A stretch of DNA of 14,870 bases from positions 1 to 14,870 of the forward strand of contig JAFMSC010000047.1 in NCBI GenBank assembly GCA_017353825.1. The letters run 5' to 3'. Below the pieces are notes generated by a model. That model made no database searches. It saw nothing but the letters and a program-made list of their open reading frames with translations, and was not told where the DNA came from. This DNA comes from Hyphomicrobiaceae bacterium. Lineage in GTDB: Bacteria; Pseudomonadota; Alphaproteobacteria; Rhizobiales; Hyphomicrobiaceae. Shown here one piece after another: positions 6,984 through 14,518 of this stretch. The first letter of the stretch is position 1. Each line of letters opens with the position of its first letter. Both the position numbers and the translations under genes were made by a program.

Positions 6984-7058
6984 CTTGGCCGATATCATCT
7001 TGGCCGATGATCACCTTGGCCGATGATCACCTTGGGCGGATGATCACCTTGGCGGATT
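6984..7058. repeat. 16-bp tandem repeat array upstream of manC
   Basis: Four near-identical units plus a partial fifth of CTTGGCCGATGATCAC stand head to tail. They start at 6984 (15 bp, ending GATATCAT), 6999 (exact), 7015 (exact), 7031 (17 bp, CTTGGGCGGATGATCAC) and 7048 (partial CTTGGCGGATTT). Each full unit from 6999 on contains the palindrome TGATCA. The period is not a multiple of three, so the array is not selected as coding sequence. It lies 97-171 bp before manC and could bind a regulator. The function is unknown. Confidence 0.88.
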
Positions 7059-7154
7059 TGCGGGCGCGCGAAATCTCGGGCCGCGGCGTTACGCAGTTCT
7101 TGAGCCAAGGCACGCAGGCTGCTAAGGCTCTCGCCCTCAGGGGGATGTCGTTAC

Positions 7155-8597
7155 ATGGCTATTGTTCGACCAGTGGTCTTGTCGGGCGGGGCGGGAACGC
7201 GACTCTGGCCCCTGTCGCGGGCCCTTTATCCCAAGCAGTTCATCCGCTTCTCGGAGGTGCAGCCGGAATCCTTTCTGGCCGCCGCGCTCAAGCGTCTGGC
7301 GCCAGCGGGCGGGTTCGCTGCCCCCATCGTCGTTTGCAACAATGACCACCGCTTTCTGGTGAAGGACGAGACTGAGCGCGCCGGTATCCGCCCGAGGGCG
7401 ATCGTGCTGGAGCCGATGCCCCGCAACACCGCGCCGGCGGTGGCGGTTGCTGCCCTCCTGGCCGAGCGTGACGACCCGGAGAGCATCCTCGCGATCATGC
7501 CATCGGACCACGTCATCCAGGATGAGCCGCGCTTCGCCGCCGCCGTGCGTCAGGCGGCTGCGATTGCCAACGCCGGCAAGCTCGTGCTGTTCGGCATCGC
7601 TCCCGACGCGCCCCACACCGGATACGGCTACATCCGGCGCGGTGCGCCGCTCGACGGTTTCGACGGCGCGTTCGCGGTGGCCGCCTTCACCGAGAAGCCC
7701 GACCAGGACACTGCGGCGGCATACCTCGCCACCGGCAGCTACGCGTGGAACAGCGGCATCTTTGTGCTGGGCGCGCGCGCCTTCCTGGGTGAACTGGAGC
7801 GCTTCGAGCCAGCCATCCTCGCCGCGTCCAAGGCCGCCGTGGCCGGTGCGCGCAGCGACCTGGGCTTCCTTCGGCTCGACGCCGAGGCCTTCGCCGCCGC
7901 GCCCAGCATCTCCATCGACTACGCCGTGATGGAGAAGACCAATCGCGCAGCCGTCATGCCCATCGACGTGGGCTGGAGCGATGTGGGCTCCTGGTCGTCA
8001 TTGTGGGAGCTCAGCGCGCGCGACGCCGACGGCAACGCCGTGCATGGTGACGCGGTGTTGGATGCCACGCGCAACTGCTACGTCTCCTCGCAGAAGTCGC
8101 TGGTGGCCACCATGGGGGTTGAGAACCTCGTCATCGTCGACACCCCCGATGCGCTTTTGGTCGCCGACCGCACCAAGGCGCAGGACGTTAGCAAGATGGT
8201 CGCGCGACTGAAGTCGGCGGGGCGCAAGGAGCACGAGAGCCACGTGCGCAACCATCGCCCGTGGGGCTACTTCGAGACGCTCAACGTCGGCGCGCGCTTT
8301 CAGGTCAAGCTCCTGCATGTGAAGCCGGGCGGCAAGCTCTCCATGCAGATGCACCATCACCGCTCGGAGCACTGGGTGGTGGTGCACGGCACCGCCAAGG
8401 TGACGGTGGGCAGCGAGCAGCGGCTCGTACACGAGAACCAGTCGGTCTACATCGTGGCCACCCAGTGGCACCGCTTGGAAAACCCCGGCAAGACGCCGCT
8501 GGAGCTGATCGAGGTCCAGCTCGGGAGCTACCTGGGCGAGGACGACATCGTTCGCTCGGACGACGTCTATAACCGCGCGCCCGAGGAAACGAAGTAG
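7155..8597 (+). CDS. manC: Bifunctional mannose-1-phosphate guanylyltransferase / mannose-6-phosphate isomerase
   Basis: A 480-residue cytoplasmic enzyme of the ManC/AlgA/XanB type. The N-terminal nucleotidyltransferase domain makes GDP-mannose from mannose-1-phosphate and GTP. The C-terminal cupin domain interconverts fructose-6-phosphate and mannose-6-phosphate. The pyrophosphorylase signature LSGGAGTRLWPLSR is at residues 9-22 and FTEKPD at 178-183. The isomerase metal-binding block QMHHHRSEHW is at 398-407. Both domains look complete, and the length is normal for the bifunctional form. The ATG at 7155 is nine bases after AGGGGGA. GDP-mannose feeds capsule, exopolysaccharide or lipopolysaccharide synthesis, but no other sugar gene lies nearby (manB/algC is not in the window), so which polymer it serves is unknown. 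The 16-bp repeat array lies in its upstream region. Confidence 0.95.
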   Translation: MAIVRPVVLSGGAGTRLWPLSRALYPKQFIRFSEVQPESFLAAALKRLAPAGGFAAPIVVCNNDHRFLVKDETERAGIRPRAIVLEPMPRNTAPAVAVAALLAERDDPESILAIMPSDHVIQDEPRFAAAVRQAAAIANAGKLVLFGIAPDAPHTGYGYIRRGAPLDGFDGAFAVAAFTEKPDQDTAAAYLATGSYAWNSGIFVLGARAFLGELERFEPAILAASKAAVAGARSDLGFLRLDAEAFAAAPSISIDYAVMEKTNRAAVMPIDVGWSDVGSWSSLWELSARDADGNAVHGDAVLDATRNCYVSSQKSLVATMGVENLVIVDTPDALLVADRTKAQDVSKMVARLKSAGRKEHESHVRNHRPWGYFETLNVGARFQVKLLHVKPGGKLSMQMHHHRSEHWVVVHGTAKVTVGSEQRLVHENQSVYIVATQWHRLENPGKTPLELIEVQLGSYLGEDDIVRSDDVYNRAPEETK

Positions 8598-8633
8598 GCA
8601 TGACCCTTGCGGTCCGACCTTGGGCGGCAGCCG

Positions 8634-9245
8634 ATGAGCACGGTCGACACGTCTCGCATCATCAGTCGCGGCACGCTCCTTGATGCCATCGCCGCTGGAT
8701 GGGAGCCGCAGTATCTCCCGTTCTGGGGTCATACGGCGAAGGTGCCTGGTATCGGCAAACACGTTCTGAGCCAGTGGTGGCCGGCTCCCTTCGTCGTCAG
8801 CGCAGAGACGTTCAAGTCGGCCGAGCACTACATGATGGCCGCGAAGGCGCGCCTGTTCGCAGATGAGGTGGCGCGCCCGAAGATTCTTGCAGCGCCGACG
8901 CCACGCGAGGCCAAGGCCCTCGGCCGCAAGGTCCGCGGTTTCAACGAGGAGGTATGGGCCGAGCAGCGCTTCGAGATCGTGGTCGAAGCCAGCATCGAGA
9001 AGTTCGGTCAGAACAGCGAGCTCGGCGCATACCTCCTCAAGACGGGGGATGCGGTGCTCCTCGAAGCAAGTCCTGTCGACCGCGTGTGGGGGATTGGCCT
9101 CGCCGCTGACGATCCTCGCGCCATGCGACCCGGCCAATGGAGGGGACTGAACCTGCTCGGTTTCGCCCTGATGCGGGCAAGGACGGCGCTCAAGACGGGG
9201 CTCAGGCAGGTGGGGACGGGCCGGCCGGGTCTGATCCCGCTTTAG
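8634..9245 (+). CDS. NADAR family protein (YbiA-like)
   Basis: A 203-residue protein covering the NADAR/YbiA (DUF1768) fold. Family landmarks are FWGH (30-33), the SQWWPAPF block (46-53, usually SNFYPAPF), FKSAEHYMMAAKA (60-72, with Glu64 and Lys71), the GRKVRGF helix, KFGQN, and VWGIGL near 151-156 followed by the WRGLNLLGFALMRAR block. YbiA acts as an N-glycosidase on reactive riboflavin-pathway intermediates. Other NADAR proteins remove ADP-ribose from guanine bases opposite DarT-type toxins. No toxin or riboflavin gene is adjacent, so the role here is open. ATG 8634 is preferred to the in-frame TTG at 8607 because family similarity begins after it, though its ribosome binding site is weak. 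Its stop overlaps the pssA stop on the other strand. Confidence 0.88.
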   Translation: MSTVDTSRIISRGTLLDAIAAGWEPQYLPFWGHTAKVPGIGKHVLSQWWPAPFVVSAETFKSAEHYMMAAKARLFADEVARPKILAAPTPREAKALGRKVRGFNEEVWAEQRFEIVVEASIEKFGQNSELGAYLLKTGDAVLLEASPVDRVWGIGLAADDPRAMRPGQWRGLNLLGFALMRARTALKTGLRQVGTGRPGLIPL

Positions 9246-10144
9246 TGCTTCGTGTGGGTCGTCGGGGACCGCGTCTCGTCCTTCCCCGGCGGGACCGAGA
9301 CGGCAGTGGCCTGGGGGGCTGGCTCGTAGAGTTTGCGCTCGAAGCGCAGGTAGCTGAGCGGGATGGTCGCGAGATAGAGCAGGGTGCCCACGGTGAGCGT
9401 GCCGTAGGGGTAGGTGAGCAGCAGCGCCACCACGGCCGCGGCGCCGACGAACACCGGGAGCACGTAATCGCCAGAGATGCGCTCGCCCAGGAGCTTGCCG
9501 GAGAACGTCGGAATCGTGGAGACGAGGAGCACCGCTATCGCCAACACGTAGGCCGCAATGACCCACGGCCAAGTGCGAACCTCGAGGCCGAGCTCGTTGA
9601 CGTAGAGCGGGAGGAGCACCGAGATGGCGCCGGCGGGCGCCGGCATGCCCGTGAAATAGTTGGACTGCCACTTCGGATTCTCAACGTCGATCAGCGAATT
9701 GAAGCGCGCAAGGCGCAGGCCCATGGCCAGGGCAAACACCAGCGCCACGATCCAGCCGAACCCGCGCGGCAACCCCATCAGCCCCCAGACGAAGACGAGC
9801 ACGGCCGGGGCAACGCCGAAATTGACGAAGTCGGCGAGGCTATCGAGCTCGGCGCCGAACCTCGACTGCGCCTTGAGCGCGCGCGCAAGCCGACCGTCCA
9901 CGCCGTCGAGCAGCGCGGCGATGACGATGAGCGCGATGGCCATGTCCGGCCGTGCCTCGATGGCCATGCGGATGGCCGTGAGGCCGGCGCACAGGCTGAG
10001 CACGGTGAAGAAGTTGGGCACCACCATGCGCAGCGGGATCTTGTCGTGCCGGAAAAGCAGCCGGCCGCGCCGGCGGCGCTCCTCGGTCTCCAGCCGCGGC
10101 AGCAAAGGGTCCATGCCTCCGTCGACCTCGCTTCGATGCTGCAT
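9242..10144 (-). CDS. pssA: CDP-diacylglycerol-serine O-phosphatidyltransferase (phosphatidylserine synthase)
   Basis: An integral membrane enzyme that joins serine to CDP-diacylglycerol to make phosphatidylserine; 300 residues from ATG 10144. The CDP-alcohol phosphotransferase motif is complete and exactly spaced: Asp80, Asp83-Gly84, Ala87-Arg88, Gly97, Asp101 and Asp105. Several hydrophobic segments follow, with FFTVLSLCAGLTAIRMAIE before the motif and SGDYVLPVFVG after it. The long open frame continues 39 codons upstream into psd, but that part is Arg-rich and unlike the family. A later start at Met11 (10114) is possible, with GGAGG very close to it. The gene lies 34 bp downstream of psd, whose product decarboxylates its product, and the two are probably co-transcribed. 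The 3' end overlaps the NADAR gene tail by 4 nt. Confidence 0.93.
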   Translation of the reverse strand: MQHRSEVDGGMDPLLPRLETEERRRRGRLLFRHDKIPLRMVVPNFFTVLSLCAGLTAIRMAIEARPDMAIALIVIAALLDGVDGRLARALKAQSRFGAELDSLADFVNFGVAPAVLVFVWGLMGLPRGFGWIVALVFALAMGLRLARFNSLIDVENPKWQSNYFTGMPAPAGAISVLLPLYVNELGLEVRTWPWVIAAYVLAIAVLLVSTIPTFSGKLLGERISGDYVLPVFVGAAAVVALLLTYPYGTLTVGTLLYLATIPLSYLRFERKLYEPAPQATAVSVPPGKDETRSPTTHTKH

Positions 10145-10178
10145 CGTTTCGCACCCGGATCGGCGCCGCTGCCGCCGC

Positions 10179-10892
10179 CTACTGCCGGCGTGCCTCCCGT
10201 TCCGCCTCGTCCGCCTTGAGGTCGGCGAACACGGTTTCGCCGCCAACGGCGCGCTGTCCAACGGCGACCAGGGCGCCGCGCTCGGGCGGGAGGTAGAGGT
10301 CGACGCGCGAGCCGAAGCGGATCAGGCCGAAACGCTCGCCGACGCCGACGCTGTCGCCCTCCGTGGCGAAGGTGACGATGCGGCGGGCGATCAGTCCGGC
10401 GATCTGCACCACGCCGATCTCGGCGCCGGCGGGCGTGGCGAAGATCAGCGCACGGCGCTCGTTCTCCTCGCTCGCCTTGTCCAGGGCGGCGTTGAGGAAG
10501 CTGCCGGGCACGTACACGGAGCGCGCAATGCGCCCGGCCACCGGCGCCCGGTTGATGTGGACGTCGAACACTGACAGGAAGGTCGAGATCCTGAGGCGAG
10601 GCGTGTCGCCCAGTCCAAGCTCCGCCGGCGGGCGCACGCGATCGATGGCCAAAATGCGGCCGTCTGCGGGGGCGATGACGAGCCCCTCGCGCAGCGGCGT
10701 CACGCGCGGCGGATCGCGGAAGAAATAAGCGATGTAGGCGGTCGCCAGCACCGCGAGCCACGCCAGCGGCGGCCACAGCCAGAACAGCACGAGCGAGACG
10801 ACGGCACCGATGGCCAGGAAACGATAGCCCTCGCTATGCACCGGCACGATGCCGTCGGTGATGGTGTCGAAAAGGCTATGGCGTTCGGACAC
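10179..10892 (-). CDS. psd: Phosphatidylserine decarboxylase proenzyme (short type)
   Basis: Converts phosphatidylserine to phosphatidylethanolamine at the inner membrane; 237 residues, the short form common in alphaproteobacteria. The proenzyme cleaves itself in RFGSRVDLYLP: Gly194-Ser195 is the cleavage bond, and Ser195 becomes the pyruvoyl group. Two N-terminal hydrophobic segments (about residues 24-54) anchor it. They are followed by YFFRDPPR, APADGRI, and FLSVFDVHINRAPVAG with the conserved His. The ATG is preceded by GGAGGAG at about five bases, a strong ribosome binding site. It lies 45 bp after the HtrA/DegP gene and 34 bp before pssA, so the phospholipid pair may be read through from the hflK operon. 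Confidence 0.95.
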   Translation of the reverse strand: MSERHSLFDTITDGIVPVHSEGYRFLAIGAVVSLVLFWLWPPLAWLAVLATAYIAYFFRDPPRVTPLREGLVIAPADGRILAIDRVRPPAELGLGDTPRLRISTFLSVFDVHINRAPVAGRIARSVYVPGSFLNAALDKASEENERRALIFATPAGAEIGVVQIAGLIARRIVTFATEGDSVGVGERFGLIRFGSRVDLYLPPERGALVAVGQRAVGGETVFADLKADEAEREARRQ

Positions 10893-10937
10893 GTCTCCTC
10901 CGCGGATTAGGCCTGGCCCGGTCGCTGCACCTGATCG

Positions 10938-12200
10938 CTAATCCCTGTCCTTGCCCTTACTGCGGCTCTTGGGCGGCACGCGCACGCCGGCCTTGGCTGC
11001 CGGCTTCGCGTCCTCCACGAGCCGGCCGATCGTGACCTTGAACGTGCGCCGCTGACCCTTGCGCGATACCTCGATCTCGACGTCCTTGCCGATCTGGGTC
11101 TGCGACACCAGCCGCGGCAGTCCGCGCATGGAGGTCACGTCCCTGCCATCGAATTTGACGATCACGTCGTCCTGCAGGATGCCGGCCCTGGCCGCCGGGC
11201 CGTCGGGCGCAACGCTCGCCACACGCGCTCCGGTGCCCTCCCGGACCCCGTAGGACTCGGCCAGATCCTCGGTCACGGTCTGCACGTTGACGCCGAGCCA
11301 GCCGCGGCGCGTCTCGCCGAACTGGCGCAGCTGGTCGAGCACGACGACGGCGGAATCGGACGGCACCGCGAAGCCGATGCCGATGGAGCCGCCCGACGGC
11401 GAGATGATGGCCGTGTTCACGCCGACTACCTCTCCGTCCATGTTGAACAGCGGGCCGCCGGAATTGCCGCGGTTGATGGCGGCATCCGTCTGCAGGAAGT
11501 CGTCATAAGGGCCGGTGTTGATGTCGCGCTGCTTGGCAGAGATGATGCCCACCGAGACGCTGCCGCCAAGTCCGAACGGGTTGCCGATCGCCATCACCCA
11601 GTCGCCCACCTTGAGCTTGCTCGACGAGCCGAACGCCACCTGCGCCAGCGGCCGCTTGGGCGTCACCTTGAGCAGCGCCAGATCGGTCTTGGAGTCCTTG
11701 CCCAGGATCTTCTCCACCGTCAGCTTGCTACCATCGTTGAAGTTGATGACGATCTCATCGGCGCCGTCGATGACATGGTTGTTGGTGACGATCAGGCCCT
11801 CCCTGCCGTCGACGACGAAGCCGGAGCCCTGGGCGGTGACCTTGCGGTCGGGCGACTTGCCGCCCTTACGGTCGAAGAAGTCGTCGAAGAATTCCTCGAA
11901 CGGGGCCCCCTTCGGCACCTTGGGCAGCGGCACGCCCTCGGCGCCCTTCAGGGTCTGCTTGGTTGAGATGGCGACCACCGCGTCGAGGAGCCTCTCGGCG
12001 ATCGGCGCAACGCTAGGCGGCCCGGACCGGCTCTGCGCGAGCGCAGGGCCGAGGAGCAGCACCAGCAGGCACACGCTCGCGCCGAAGAGGGCGCTGCGCG
12101 CCCCGATACGCCCGCTGAGAGCCGCGCGCGCAAAACCGGAGGCCGCAACGGGTGCTGCATGAGGATTGCCGCCGCTGTCGGATCGTCCAGGCCTGGTCAT
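10938..12200 (-). CDS. degP: HtrA/DegP-family periplasmic serine protease with one PDZ domain
   Basis: Envelope quality-control protease, 420 residues. A hydrophobic export segment at about 37-55 ends in PALAQ, which could be cleaved or stay as an anchor; the N-terminal tail before it is unusually long. The trypsin-like domain has the triad His142 (TNNHVIDG), Asp173 (KTDLALL) and Ser247 (GNSGGPL). An acidic/aromatic loop FEEFFDDFFDR (101-111), typical of DegP/DegQ, precedes it. A single PDZ domain follows at about 298-385 (RRGWLGVNVQ to KGQRRTFKVTIG), and the protein ends in a short Lys/Arg-rich tail. DegP and DegQ have two PDZ domains, so the layout is DegS-like although the loop is DegP-like. 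ATG 12200 is chosen over the TTG six bases upstream because AGGAG at 12207-12211 is correctly spaced. It lies 52 bp after DUF2065. Confidence 0.92.
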   Translation of the reverse strand: MTRPGRSDSGGNPHAAPVAASGFARAALSGRIGARSALFGASVCLLVLLLGPALAQSRSGPPSVAPIAERLLDAVVAISTKQTLKGAEGVPLPKVPKGAPFEEFFDDFFDRKGGKSPDRKVTAQGSGFVVDGREGLIVTNNHVIDGADEIVINFNDGSKLTVEKILGKDSKTDLALLKVTPKRPLAQVAFGSSSKLKVGDWVMAIGNPFGLGGSVSVGIISAKQRDINTGPYDDFLQTDAAINRGNSGGPLFNMDGEVVGVNTAIISPSGGSIGIGFAVPSDSAVVVLDQLRQFGETRRGWLGVNVQTVTEDLAESYGVREGTGARVASVAPDGPAARAGILQDDVIVKFDGRDVTSMRGLPRLVSQTQIGKDVEIEVSRKGQRRTFKVTIGRLVEDAKPAAKAGVRVPPKSRSKGKDRD

Positions 12201-12206
12201 GGCCAA

Positions 12207-12211
12207 CTCCT
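12207..12211 (-). promoter_or_regulatory. Ribosome binding site deciding the degP start
   Basis: On the minus strand AGGAG ends six bases before ATG 12200. The in-frame TTG at 12206 would abut it with no spacer, so the ATG is the likely start. Confidence 0.6.
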
Positions 12212-12252
12212 ACCACACTTTGGTTCCGCCGTCCGCGAGGCGCGCCGCCGGC

Positions 12253-12438
12253 TTAGCCCCGTGCCAGCCACACGATAGCTGTCCCCACCGCGGCGGCGAC
12301 GGTGCCCATCGCGCGCAGCCTGCCCTCGGGCGTCTGCGCCGCCGTCAGGGCCAACCTTAGCGCCAGCTGCGGCGCAGCGGCCCACAGCAACCCCTCGATC
12401 ACCAGCACGAGCCCAGCGGCGGCGAAGAGGTCCGTCAT
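12253..12438 (-). CDS. DUF2065 small membrane protein
   Basis: A 61-residue protein with two hydrophobic segments: about residues 5-22 (AAAGLVLVIEGLLWAAAP) and 44-59 (MGTVAAAVGTAIVWLA). Between them is a short loop LTAAQTPEGRLRAMG, where the PEGRLR-like motif is typical of DUF2065 (YjeT-like). The molecular function is unknown. The family is regularly found beside hflK/hflC, and here its ATG overlaps the hflC stop (ATGA), so translation is coupled. The position between hflC and degP suggests a role with the membrane-protease machinery; this is inference from context only. Confidence 0.88.
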   Translation of the reverse strand: MTDLFAAAGLVLVIEGLLWAAAPQLALRLALTAAQTPEGRLRAMGTVAAAVGTAIVWLARG

Positions 12439-13376
12439 TTCTTCTGCTGGCTACCGGGCACGCCGCTGGCATCGGGGTTTTTGCCGTTGGGATCGGGGTT
12501 GTTGAAATACTTGAAGAACTCGCTGTCGGGCGACAACAGCATCCGGGTCTCGCTATCGCTGCTCTTCATGCCGGTCTCGTAGGCCTGCATGGAGCGGTAG
12601 AAGGCGAAGAAGTCCGGGTCGCGGTTGTAGGCTTCGGCAAAGATGCGGTTGCGCTCCGCGTCGCCCTCGCCGCGGATGCGCTCGGCCTGGCGCGTCGCCT
12701 CGGCCTTGATGACGGTGACCTGGCGGTCGGCGTCAGCCTTGATCCTGTTGGAGGCGCCGGTACCCTCCGCGCGGATCTCGGCGGCCTCGCGCTGGCGCTC
12801 GGCGCGCATGCGCTCGAACACGTTCTTCTCGTTCTCCGGGGGCAGGTTGGCGCGCTTGATGCGCACGTCCACCACCTCCAGGCCGAGTTCCTTGCCGTCG
12901 GCATTGACCTGCCTGGCGATGCGCTTCATCAGATCCTCGCGCCTGTCGCGCACGATCTCCTGGAAGGTGGCCGCGCCCAATACCCGGCGCAGCGAAGACT
13001 CCATGATCGACTTCAGGCGCTCGCGCGCGCCGCTCTCGTTACGAACCGATTGATAGAACAGCAGCGGATCGGTGATGCGGTAGCGCGCGAATGCGTCGAC
13101 CACCAGCCGCTTCTGGTCCTTGGCCGTTACCTGATAGGACGGCGAATCCAGATCGAGGATGCGCTTGTCGAAGTAATCGACGGTCTGAGCGAACGGCCAC
13201 CGTAGATAGAGACCCGGCCCTTTTTTGCCGTTGGGCTGGTTGATGACCTGCTCGGGGCTGCCGAACGTCAGCACCACCGCCTGCTCGTTCACGTGCACGA
13301 TGAACATGGAAAGATAGGCGGCGAGGCCGGCCAGACCGGCGAGGACCACGAGCACCGCATTGAGAGCCTTTAACAT
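12435..13376 (-). CDS. hflC: HflC, SPFH-domain modulator of FtsH
   Basis: Inner-membrane stomatin/prohibitin-like protein that with HflK forms the large periplasmic cage around FtsH; 313 residues. One N-terminal membrane anchor (about 7-28) is followed by FIVHVNEQAVVLTFG, the start of the SPFH domain. Then come the conserved GPGLYLRWPFAQTVDYFDKR block and the DVRIKRANLPPE block. A charged coiled-coil helix runs from about residue 185 (ERMRAERQREAAEIRAEG), and the C-terminal DSEFFKYF region is typical of HflC. A polar Asn/Pro/Gly tail extends beyond that. The ATG overlaps the hflK stop by one base (TGATG), so the subunits are coupled. It is the partner of the upstream hflK and overlaps the DUF2065 start. 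Confidence 0.96.
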   Translation of the reverse strand: MLKALNAVLVVLAGLAGLAAYLSMFIVHVNEQAVVLTFGSPEQVINQPNGKKGPGLYLRWPFAQTVDYFDKRILDLDSPSYQVTAKDQKRLVVDAFARYRITDPLLFYQSVRNESGARERLKSIMESSLRRVLGAATFQEIVRDRREDLMKRIARQVNADGKELGLEVVDVRIKRANLPPENEKNVFERMRAERQREAAEIRAEGTGASNRIKADADRQVTVIKAEATRQAERIRGEGDAERNRIFAEAYNRDPDFFAFYRSMQAYETGMKSSDSETRMLLSPDSEFFKYFNNPDPNGKNPDASGVPGSQQKK

Positions 13377-14467
13377 CAGTTGCCCCCCTCCTTGCGCTTT
13401 TGAATCTGGTCGAGGGGCAGATAGGGCACCACGCCCTGACCGGCCTTGCCGTCGAGGATGATCTTCTCCGACCCATTCAAAACGCGCTCCATGGTCTCCA
13501 GATAGAGCCGCTTGCGCGTCACCTCAGGCGCCTTCTTGTACTCCTCATAGACCTTGAGGAAGCGCGCCGTCTGGCCCTTGGCCTCGGCGATCGCCTGCTG
13601 CTGGTAGCCCTGCGCAGCAAGCACGATGCGCTCGGCCTCGCCGCGCGCTTCCGGTATGACTTTGTTGGCGTAGGCGAACGCGTCGTTTTGGTACTTCTCC
13701 TTGTCGGCTTGCGCGTTCTGGACGTCGAGGAAAGCGTCGATGACCTTCTCGGGCGGCTCGCTCTTCTGCATCGTTACCTTGTCGATGACGATGCCGGCGC
13801 CGTAATAGTCGAGCACGTCCTGCATGAGCTTCTGCACGGCCGCTTCGGTCTGGTAGCGTGCCTCGGTGATGATCGGCTTGATCTCAGACTGTCCGACCAC
13901 CTCGCGCATGGCGCTCTCGGCGACCTCCCTTACCGTCTCGTCAGGCTTCTGAATATTGAAGAGGTACTGCTGGGCATCCTTGATACGCCAGAATACCGTG
14001 AAGCCGACCACGACGATGTTCTCGTCGCCGGTGAGCATCAGGCTCTCGGTTGGCACATCGCGCCCGGTGCGCGTCCCGGCGGCAGGCTCGTAGCCGATCG
14101 CGGCGATGTTCTGCGCGGTGATCTTCGCCAGCTGCACCTCCTCGATCGGATAAGGCAGCCGGAAGTGCAGGCCGGACGGCTTCTGGCGATCGACCTGGCC
14201 GAAGCGCAGGACGACACCCACCTCGTCGACCCTGACCATGAAACAGAACGCGAAGAACGCGACGGCGACCACGGCCAGCAGGCCGAGCAGAAACACCAGC
14301 ATGCCCGAGGGGCCGCTGCCGCCGGGCATCACCTGCTTCAAGCCTTCACGGCTGCGCTTCAGCAGCTCCTCGAGGTCGGGCTGCTGGTGCGGCCCTCCCG
14401 ACTGCCCCTGCCCCCACGGCCCGCCGCCGCCTCGGCGACCGCCGCCACTTTGATTACTCCAAGGCAT
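13376..14467 (-). CDS. hflK: HflK, SPFH-domain modulator of FtsH
   Basis: Larger partner of HflC, 363 residues. It has the usual cytoplasmic Gly/Gln/Pro-rich N-terminus (about 1-30), an amphipathic DLEELLKRSREGLKQV segment, one membrane anchor (about 56-78), and the SPFH domain starting VDEVGVVLRFGQVD. The LPYPIEEV, MLTGDENIVVV and YYGAGIVIDKVTMQKSEPPE blocks are family typical. A long helical region, DVQNAQADKEKYQNDAFAY to AKGQTARFL, follows. The end, LPLDQIQKRKEGGN, is short compared with HflK proteins that carry extended tails. AGGAAAAGG lies about nine bases before the ATG. It is the first gene of the leftward hflK-hflC-DUF2065-degP-psd-pssA run; a candidate promoter lies about 160 bp upstream. 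Confidence 0.96.
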   Translation of the reverse strand: MPWSNQSGGGRRGGGGPWGQGQSGGPHQQPDLEELLKRSREGLKQVMPGGSGPSGMLVFLLGLLAVVAVAFFAFCFMVRVDEVGVVLRFGQVDRQKPSGLHFRLPYPIEEVQLAKITAQNIAAIGYEPAAGTRTGRDVPTESLMLTGDENIVVVGFTVFWRIKDAQQYLFNIQKPDETVREVAESAMREVVGQSEIKPIITEARYQTEAAVQKLMQDVLDYYGAGIVIDKVTMQKSEPPEKVIDAFLDVQNAQADKEKYQNDAFAYANKVIPEARGEAERIVLAAQGYQQQAIAEAKGQTARFLKVYEEYKKAPEVTRKRLYLETMERVLNGSEKIILDGKAGQGVVPYLPLDQIQKRKEGGN

Positions 14468-14518
14468 CTATATTGGCCTTTTCCTACTCGTTTCCCGGTT
14501 CCCCACGATCGGGGCGTT

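Larger units (their letters stand above)
6658..7154. other. 497-bp intergenic region between the exported-protein gene and manC
   Basis: No convincing gene was found here. Open frames on both strands lack recognisable protein character, and those reaching past the gap run into manC in other frames. It must hold the divergent promoters of its two neighbours, but no clear -35/-10 pair was seen. It contains an 11-bp tandem duplication (6739-6760) and a 16-bp tandem repeat array (6984-7058). The motif GCCAAGG, inverse of the array's CCTTGGC, appears on both sides of the array (6938-6944 and 7104-7110). The manC ribosome binding site AGGGGGA lies at about 7139-7145. Confidence 0.7.

Noticed and set aside
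6672..6998. Minus- and plus-strand open frames of about 80-110 residues in the gap before manC
   Set aside because: They are Arg/Ser-rich with no protein-like pattern and no convincing ribosome binding site. The region looks non-coding.
7007..7345. A small open frame starting in the 16-bp repeat array, giving a repeated MITLAD-like peptide
   Set aside because: Most of it lies over the start of manC in another frame, and the 16/17-bp unit period does not keep a reading frame.
7998..9671. A 557-residue minus-strand open frame opposite manC and the NADAR gene
   Set aside because: It is His/Arg/Ala-rich low-complexity sequence typical of antisense frames in GC-rich coding DNA, and both sense genes have complete family motifs.
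9137..10574. Long plus-strand open frames opposite pssA and psd
   Set aside because: Their composition is that of antisense shadows, while pssA and psd on the minus strand show full catalytic motifs.
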